11,400 nucleotides of DNA from positions 1 to 11,400 of the forward strand of contig NZ_JASLCN010000450.1 in the NCBI RefSeq assembly GCF_030151805.1, read 5' to 3'. The number at the start of each line of letters is the position of its first letter. Positions within the stretch are counted from its first letter, which is position 1. The notes beneath the pieces were generated by a model. That model did no database searches, was not told where the DNA came from, and saw nothing but the letters and a program-made list of their open reading frames with translations. Shown one piece after another: positions 7,405-11,400 of the stretch. Source of the stretch: Fluviicola sp. (GTDB lineage: Bacteria > Bacteroidota > Bacteroidia > Flavobacteriales_D > Crocinitomicaceae). The position numbers were made by a program, and so were the translations under genes.

Positions 7405-8157
7405 TTACAGGAAATGCGTTTGAAGATCACGGATCACATCTTCTTTCTTCTGACGCGAAATCGGAATTTTCAGTCCGTTTTTCATTTTGATATATCCACC
7501 TTCTTCCTTCAAATACTCATCTACATATTTCATGTTGATGATAAATGATTTATGCGGACGGATGAAATTGACATTTAATCTCAGTTTATCATCAAAAAAC
7601 TTGAGGGGTTTCGATACCAATATTTCTTTTGAATCGTCTAAGAAGACTTTGCAGTAAGAGCTATCTGCTTCGAAGCAAATAATTGAATCCAGGCGAACAA
7701 AGCACATTCCGTCGGTTGTTGGAATCGAAATTTTCCGTTCCCCGTTTCCGTAAGAAATCATGATTTGATCCACGCTCATGGTACGGCGTTCCCGCACTTT
7801 ATCCAGAGCCTGGTTCACCGCTTCCACAAACAATTCCGAATCGATCGGTTTCATGAGGTAATCCAAAGCCTGGTACCGGAATGCTTTTACGGCATACTGG
7901 TCGAAAGCGGTCGTAAAAATAATCTGCGCAGCAAATGCGTCGCTTTCATCCAGCACATCGAACCCGGTTCCGTCGCCAAGATTAATATCAATAAAGATCA
8001 AATCCGCTTCCGTTTCGTTGATCAGCTGAACCGCCGATTTGTAGGAGTCTGCCTCTCCGAGAACCTGAAAATTGGGGAAATAGCGCTCCAGATATTTGGA
8101 AATTACGCGCCTGGCATCAATCTCGTCATCAATAATCAATACTCTTTTCGTCTTCAT
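7405..8157 (-). CDS. LytTR-family response regulator
   Basis: This 250-residue cytoplasmic transcription regulator has a receiver domain (residues 3-122) and a LytTR DNA-binding domain (about 142-248). The receiver carries the acidic pocket D10-D11, phospho-acceptor D57 (FIDINL), T82/T83 and K103 (MKP), so it is intact. The LytTR domain shows RPHKSFIINMKYV (200-212), the family hallmark that follows the conserved FIR. LytTR proteins of this type are usually phosphorylated by LytS-like kinases with the NPHFIFN box, which is what the next gene on the same strand encodes. A 260-base gap with a strong hairpin separates the two, so they are probably transcribed separately. Its targets cannot be read from the window. 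An in-frame TAA three bases before the ATG rules out a longer product. Confidence 0.93.
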   Translation of the reverse strand: MKTKRVLIIDDEIDARRVISKYLERYFPNFQVLGEADSYKSAVQLINETEADLIFIDINLGDGTGFDVLDESDAFAAQIIFTTAFDQYAVKAFRYQALDYLMKPIDSELFVEAVNQALDKVRERRTMSVDQIMISYGNGERKISIPTTDGMCFVRLDSIICFEADSSYCKVFLDDSKEILVSKPLKFFDDKLRLNVNFIRPHKSFIINMKYVDEYLKEEGGYIKMKNGLKIPISRQKKEDVIRDLQTHFL

Positions 8158-8160
8158 AAT

Positions 8161-8196
8161 TTAAAGAAATAGTTGTTCTCCCGGGATGAAATTCAT
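8161..8196 (-). CDS. Possible 11-residue leader peptide before the response regulator
   Basis: An ATG at 8194-8196 opens MNFIPGEQLFL, ending in TAA three bases before the response regulator ATG and in the same frame. A strong Shine-Dalgarno sequence, AAGGAGG (8207-8213), lies 10 bases upstream, which is unusual for Bacteroidota genes. The ATG sits in a small hairpin (ATTCAT-TCG-ATGAAT, 8191-8205). It could be a leader coupling translation to the regulator, or a chance reading frame. No similar peptide is known to me. Confidence 0.3.
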   Translation of the reverse strand: MNFIPGEQLFL

Positions 8197-8206
8197 CGAA
8201 TGAATA

Positions 8207-8213
8207 CCTCCTT
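8207..8213 (-). promoter_or_regulatory. Strong Shine-Dalgarno-like sequence
   Basis: AAGGAGG on the minus strand matches the 16S rRNA anti-Shine-Dalgarno sequence closely. The only nearby start is the 11-codon ORF at 8196; the response regulator ATG is 49 bases away. The rest of the 332-base divergent region 8158-8489 is A+T-rich, contains a TAACTTTA element near 8464-8471 that may be the -7 element of the plus-strand gene, and shows no convincing ORF. Confidence 0.4.
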
Positions 8214-8489
8214 CAGGTTAGTCTAAAGTAAATTTGTTGTAATAGCTCCCTGGATGACAATCGTCTTTTTGGAAACAACACCAAAACTTAGATTACTCTT
8301 TAACAGGTTTTTAGATACAAATGAGAATAAGTGTGTTTGCAAAAGAAAAATGTTCATAAGCAGAAGTCTGAATTATAGAATTCTAAAGTTACGAAACGTT
8401 ACAAAATTGAACTTATTTTATTTCAGCTATTTTATTCTATGGCCTGCTGTTTGATTAAAAAAAGTAACTTTATATTCTTAAAATGAAGC

Positions 8490-9446
8490 ATGACTAAATT
8501 GTTACTATCAGCAGTAATTGCAATTGGAGTTTTGGTGACTAGTTCATTTGATTTCAAAAAATCTCCCGACACACCGGCAAAAAAATACACTACGGAATAT
8601 GTAATCGTATTGATTATTGATGGTCCGAGGTTCACGGAAACTTTTGGTGACACCACCTACAAATACATTCCTCATTTGGGAAATGAATTGAAAAGAGAAG
8701 GTGTTTTACTCAGCAATTTCAGAAATAACGGCCCCACTTTTACTATTTCGGGTCACACAGCAATCATTACCGGAAGGTATCAGCGCATTTCCAACAGCGG
8801 GAAGAAACTTCCCAAATACCCTTCCATGTTTCAGTATTACCTGAAAGAAAAGAATGTTCCGAAATCGGATGCATGGGTCATTTCCAGTAAAGGAAAATTA
8901 GAAGTGTTGGGAAATACAAATTACAAAAAGTGGTGGAATGTATACAAGCCTTGTACATACTGCGGACCAAACGGAAACAGCTCTGATTATGCCGGAGACC
9001 AGGAAACCTTCGACAAGGTAAAAGAAGTACTTTCTACGGATAAACCTCCTCACCTGATGCTTGTCAATTTACTGGCGGCAGATGCTTACGCACACTCCAA
9101 AGAATGGGAAAAATACCTGAGTTCAATTCAAAAATGTGATGATTATGCATTCCAGCTTTGGAATTTCATTCAGTCAAACAATAAATTGAAAAACAAAACA
9201 ACGTTGCTGATCACCAATGATCATGGAAGACATTTGGACGGACACAAAGACGGTTACATCAGTCACGGCGACGGATGTGAAGGATGCAGACACATCAGTT
9301 TATTGGCAATGGGTCCGGATTTCAAGAAAAATGTTGAATACAAAACGGCTTCAGAGCAATTGGATATCAGCAAAACGATTTCTGAAATGCTGCATTTCCA
9401 GATGCCTACCGGAAAAGGAAGAGTGTTGACTGAATTGTTTCAATAG
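8490..9446 (+). CDS. Small exported alkaline-phosphatase-superfamily hydrolase
   Basis: This 318-residue protein has a signal peptide (1-19) and a metallohydrolase domain of the alkaline phosphatase/phosphodiesterase/sulfatase superfamily. Two-metal ligands can be placed: D44 (LIIDG), D198 and H202 (DAYAH), D244-H245 (NDHG) and H259 (SHGDG). The likely nucleophile is T85 in TFTISGH, aligned with the PafA Thr. It is about 225 residues shorter than the PafA-like neighbour and lacks most insertions around the active site. There is no clear equivalent of the PafA Asn, and the Lys-x-Arg pair reads K134-G-K136. Two CxxC pairs (C155/C158, C263/C266) occur, which could bind zinc or form disulfides. 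The substrate is unknown: phosphatase, phosphodiesterase or phosphonate hydrolase are all possible. The gene is transcribed alone and converges on the YchJ-like gene after 3 bases. Confidence 0.8.
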   Translation: MTKLLLSAVIAIGVLVTSSFDFKKSPDTPAKKYTTEYVIVLIIDGPRFTETFGDTTYKYIPHLGNELKREGVLLSNFRNNGPTFTISGHTAIITGRYQRISNSGKKLPKYPSMFQYYLKEKNVPKSDAWVISSKGKLEVLGNTNYKKWWNVYKPCTYCGPNGNSSDYAGDQETFDKVKEVLSTDKPPHLMLVNLLAADAYAHSKEWEKYLSSIQKCDDYAFQLWNFIQSNNKLKNKTTLLITNDHGRHLDGHKDGYISHGDGCEGCRHISLLAMGPDFKKNVEYKTASEQLDISKTISEMLHFQMPTGKGRVLTELFQ

Positions 9447-9449
9447 CAA

Positions 9450-9839
9450 TTAATCGAACGTTTTTCCATCCAGGAAATACCAGCGACCTCCGGATTTTTC
9501 AAATCTGGAGTCTTCTTTGTGGCGCGTCAATTGTTGCTGATCGTCTAAATAAGTTGCGATGAATTTCACTCTTTTTTCTTCTGAGGAAACAATTTCCAGG
9601 CTGATCCAGGTGCTGTTTGAAGCCCATTCCAAAATGGATTTTGCAGCATAATACTTTCTGAATTTGGGCGCCGTTGTTTCCAGGATATAAGCAACATTCA
9701 ACGTCACGTAAGCCGAATAACGCGAGCGCATCAATTGTTCTGCGGTTTCAGGAAATGCTGTTCCAGACAGAAACGGTTCGCAGCAATCTTCAAAAGTTTT
9801 TCCGCTGCAACAATGACATACTACTGAAGGATTACTCAT
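9450..9839 (-). CDS. YchJ-like protein with SEC-C zinc motif
   Basis: The 129-residue cytoplasmic protein belongs to the YchJ/UPF0225 group. An N-terminal SEC-C zinc motif (C8-x-C10, then SGKTFEDCC with C19 and C20) precedes an NTF2-like domain. That domain contains the family's typical LMRSRYSAY (36-44) and a C-terminal RFEKSGGRWYFLDG. The biochemical role of YchJ proteins is not established; SEC-C motifs bind zinc and occur in SecA and other proteins. I chose the ATG at 9837-9839: it puts the SEC-C motif at the N-terminus as in the family, and overlaps the end of the upstream hydrolase gene by 8 bp (ATGAGTAA), pointing to coupled translation. A longer frame would add 25 residues unlike the family. 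Confidence 0.88.
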   Translation of the reverse strand: MSNPSVVCHCCSGKTFEDCCEPFLSGTAFPETAEQLMRSRYSAYVTLNVAYILETTAPKFRKYYAAKSILEWASNSTWISLEIVSSEEKRVKFIATYLDDQQQLTRHKEDSRFEKSGGRWYFLDGKTFD

Positions 9840-11076
9840 TTCGTTTCCGGTTGACCGCCTCATTGACGTGTGTTTTTGCCACATTTGGCTGAACAAAGTT
9901 TTCCTTTGTATCAATTAACGGTTCATACGGATAGGATCCGAAAAGCGTCGACAAGCGATTGATTGCGAATACTTTTCTCGTGTAGTGATTTGAAATGATC
10001 ACCATGCAAATCGTGTCCTGACGAAGCGAAGCGTAACACCCCGTACTTCCGTGCCACCAGCCGGTATGAAAAAACAAGGTTGATTTTCCCTTATCTTCTC
10101 TCAGACGATAGCCCAGACCGTAGTTGCTTTTTCCCATTCGTTCGTAGCTATATCCGCGAAACATTTCTTTTTTGATCGAATCACTGAGGAATGTCCCGGA
10201 ATAAGTCGCTTTGTCTAATTTGAGTAAATCGCGGGCTGTTGTATACAGATTTTTATCTCCGTAAATCCCGTCCAGATTGGTAAAGGGTTCCACCCTGTTT
10301 TTCGAATCATAGGACAAGGATAAACTATCCGAATTCTGCGAACCATTGTTGATGAACGAATCCGTCATTCCCAAAGGTTCAAAAATCATTTCCTGAGCTA
10401 ACGCGGGGAATTTCTTATGAGTAATCCGTTCTGCGATCAAAGCCAATAAAGCATAATTGGTATTGCAGTAAGAGAATTGCGAATTCGGCGGAAAATACAA
10501 GGGCATTTTGTATTGATTCAGCAACTGGACGATTTTTTGATTCGTCAGCGGCTTGTTTGCCGGCCAGATAGAATAAGGAAAGTAACCGTAATACGGAATT
10601 CCACTTCGATGATTCAGAAGCATTCTGACCGTGATTCCTTCGTACATGATTTCAGGCAAATACGAGCGGATATCCTTATCTAAAACCAGTTCTCCGGAAT
10701 CTGCCAATTTACAGATAATGACAGCCGTAACCACTTTCGAAATAGATGCTACATGCAACGGCGTGTGTTTATCAATGCGCCGTTTGTACTGATGATTCGC
10801 CATTCCTTTGTAGCGCTCATAAACGATTTCCCCGTTTTTCGCAACCAAAAACATCCCGTTAAAATCAGAGGCAATGCGGTTACGGTAAAACTGACTGATA
10901 CTGTCGTAATAACGGGGAACAAATGATTCCGGAAGGTTATTGAATGCCGGAAACGGAGATTGCACCGCTTCTTTTTGAGTTTTCTCTTCCTGAGTAAGCT
11001 TCATTTTTGTTTCACAACTGAAAAGAACAAAAAGGCAACCCAACAAGAACCAATTTGCATTCATTCTTTGAATCAT
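9832..11076 (-). CDS. Beta-lactamase-like serine hydrolase lipoprotein
   Basis: This 414-residue envelope lipoprotein has the class C beta-lactamase/penicillin-binding-protein fold (Beta-lactamase family, often DD-peptidases or esterases). A lipoprotein signal ends in LFSC with the lipidated Cys at 21. The catalytic motifs are S111-x-x-K114 (SISK), Y203-C-N205 and H337-T-G339. Family regions such as LLNHRSGIP (153-161) and FEPLGM (232-237) are present. The motifs are complete, so it should be active, but the substrate (peptidoglycan, ester or lactam) cannot be told from sequence. I used the ATG at 11074-11076, which leaves an Arg in the signal n-region; an ATG at 11062-11064 is also possible. 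A TATCTTTG element lies just upstream. It is the first gene of an operon with the YchJ-like gene. Confidence 0.88.
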   Translation of the reverse strand: MIQRMNANWFLLGCLFVLFSCETKMKLTQEEKTQKEAVQSPFPAFNNLPESFVPRYYDSISQFYRNRIASDFNGMFLVAKNGEIVYERYKGMANHQYKRRIDKHTPLHVASISKVVTAVIICKLADSGELVLDKDIRSYLPEIMYEGITVRMLLNHRSGIPYYGYFPYSIWPANKPLTNQKIVQLLNQYKMPLYFPPNSQFSYCNTNYALLALIAERITHKKFPALAQEMIFEPLGMTDSFINNGSQNSDSLSLSYDSKNRVEPFTNLDGIYGDKNLYTTARDLLKLDKATYSGTFLSDSIKKEMFRGYSYERMGKSNYGLGYRLREDKGKSTLFFHTGWWHGSTGCYASLRQDTICMVIISNHYTRKVFAINRLSTLFGSYPYEPLIDTKENFVQPNVAKTHVNEAVNRKRNE

Positions 11077-11080
11077 GGCG

Positions 11081-11088
11081 CAAAGATA
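11081..11088 (-). promoter_or_regulatory. Probable -7 element of the serine hydrolase operon
   Basis: TATCTTTG on the minus strand is an exact TAnnTTTG match. Transcription would begin near 11074, at or next to the upstream ATG, so the message is either nearly leaderless or starts translation at the ATG at 11064. No TTG lies at the usual -33 spacing. Confidence 0.45.
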
Positions 11089-11187
11089 GAAAATCTTCAA
11101 AAAAAGGTTCTTCGTTCAAAAATCATTCAGTAAAAGAATCTTGTATGTTCTTCATTCGCTAAAAAATTCAAAAACGATTTATATATA

Positions 11188-11207
11188 AGTCAATTTGACT
11201 ATCTTGG
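11188..11207 (+). promoter_or_regulatory. Palindrome and possible -7 element before the edge lipoprotein
   Basis: AGTCAA-T-TTGACT (11188-11200) is a perfect 6-bp inverted repeat around one base. It abuts TATCTTGG (11200-11207), one mismatch from TAnnTTTG, five bases before the ATG at 11213. A regulator bound to the palindrome would overlap the promoter. Both elements may be chance in A+T-rich sequence. Confidence 0.3.
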
Positions 11208-11212
11208 GTTAC

Positions 11213-11400
11213 ATGAAGCATCAAAGAATCATAGCAATCGGTTTTCTATTTGCAGCACTGGCATCTTGCAGTGATGAAAAAACGGAAGAGCAAGTTAGTG
11301 AGAAAGAGGAAATTTCGGCTCCAAAGGAGGAACCGAAACCGGAAGAGACAACTCCAGTCAAAAAACCGGAGAAAGACGTTCACGTAAAAATCACAAACCA
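11213..11400 (+). CDS. Lipoprotein, 5' part only, cut by the window end
   Basis: An open frame of 62 codons runs off the right edge. It begins MKHQRIIAIGFLFAALASCS, a lipoprotein signal with the lipobox LASC and lipidated Cys at 19. A charged linker rich in Glu, Lys and Pro follows (residues 20-58), as is common between a membrane anchor and a folded domain in Bacteroidota surface or periplasmic lipoproteins. The frame then turns to DVHVKITN, which could be the start of a beta-rich domain. The function cannot be told. It is divergent from the serine hydrolase operon across 136 bases of A+T-rich DNA. Confidence 0.75.
   Translation, partial: MKHQRIIAIGFLFAALASCSDEKTEEQVSEKEEISAPKEEPKPEETTPVKKPEKDVHVKITN

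Noticed and set aside
8254..8454. 66-codon plus-strand ORF in the divergent region before the small phosphatase-like gene
   Set aside because: No ribosome binding site, irregular hydrophobic and basic composition, no recognisable motif; it lies in A+T-rich promoter DNA and looks like a chance frame.
1904..9446. The two alkaline-phosphatase-superfamily genes as a recent duplication
   Set aside because: They share only the fold and catalytic motifs, differ greatly in length and are about 5 kb apart with unrelated genes between.
9840..9914. Longer YchJ-like protein starting at 9914
   Set aside because: The extra 25 residues lie within the serine hydrolase gene and put the SEC-C motif away from the N-terminus; the 8-bp coupled ATG is better.

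Overview
The window looks like an ordinary chromosomal stretch from a member of the Bacteroidota, most likely the order Flavobacteriales and perhaps near Fluviicola/Crocinitomicaceae (a guess from protein style only). Signs are A+T-rich DNA, start codons mostly without Shine-Dalgarno sequences, several TAnnTTTG-type -7 promoter elements, a Bacteroidota-type 450-residue trigger factor, a PafA-type alkaline phosphatase, and a propeller/Y_Y_Y histidine kinase paired with a LytTR regulator. No insertion sequence, phage gene, CRISPR array or rRNA is visible.

Layout: 1-158 holds two tandem hairpins, the second a 19-bp palindrome that probably ends the trigger factor transcript. On the minus strand follow trigger factor (tig, 159-1511), a tRNA-Leu(UAG) with its own terminator (1544-1667), and a secreted PafA-like alkaline phosphatase (1904-3538). 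Divergent from it, miaE (3612-4202) encodes the diiron tRNA hydroxylase. Convergent with miaE is a large membrane sensor kinase (4256-7144), preceded on the same strand by its probable partner, a LytTR response regulator (7405-8157). A second copy of the palindrome lies between these two genes. The regulator is preceded by a possible 11-codon leader ORF with a strong Shine-Dalgarno sequence. On the plus strand follows a second, smaller exported alkaline-phosphatase-superfamily protein (8490-9446). It converges, with a 3-base gap, on a two-gene minus-strand operon: a lipoprotein serine hydrolase (9832-11076) and a YchJ/SEC-C protein (9450-9839) overlapping by 8 bp. At the right edge a new plus-strand lipoprotein begins (11213) and runs off the window.

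The genes fall into small independent units: protein folding (tig), tRNA supply and modification (tRNA-Leu, miaE), envelope hydrolases (two alkaline-phosphatase-superfamily proteins, one beta-lactamase-like protein) and a signalling pair (LytS-like kinase and LytTR regulator). MiaE acts on A37 of tRNAs that read UNN codons; the tRNA-Leu here reads CUN and carries G37, so the two are not substrate and enzyme.

I found no convincing new multi-gene system. The observations most worth following are the paired palindromes with co-varying outer arms, the leader ORF before the response regulator, and the small phosphatase-like enzyme with an altered active-site pattern and two CxxC pairs.
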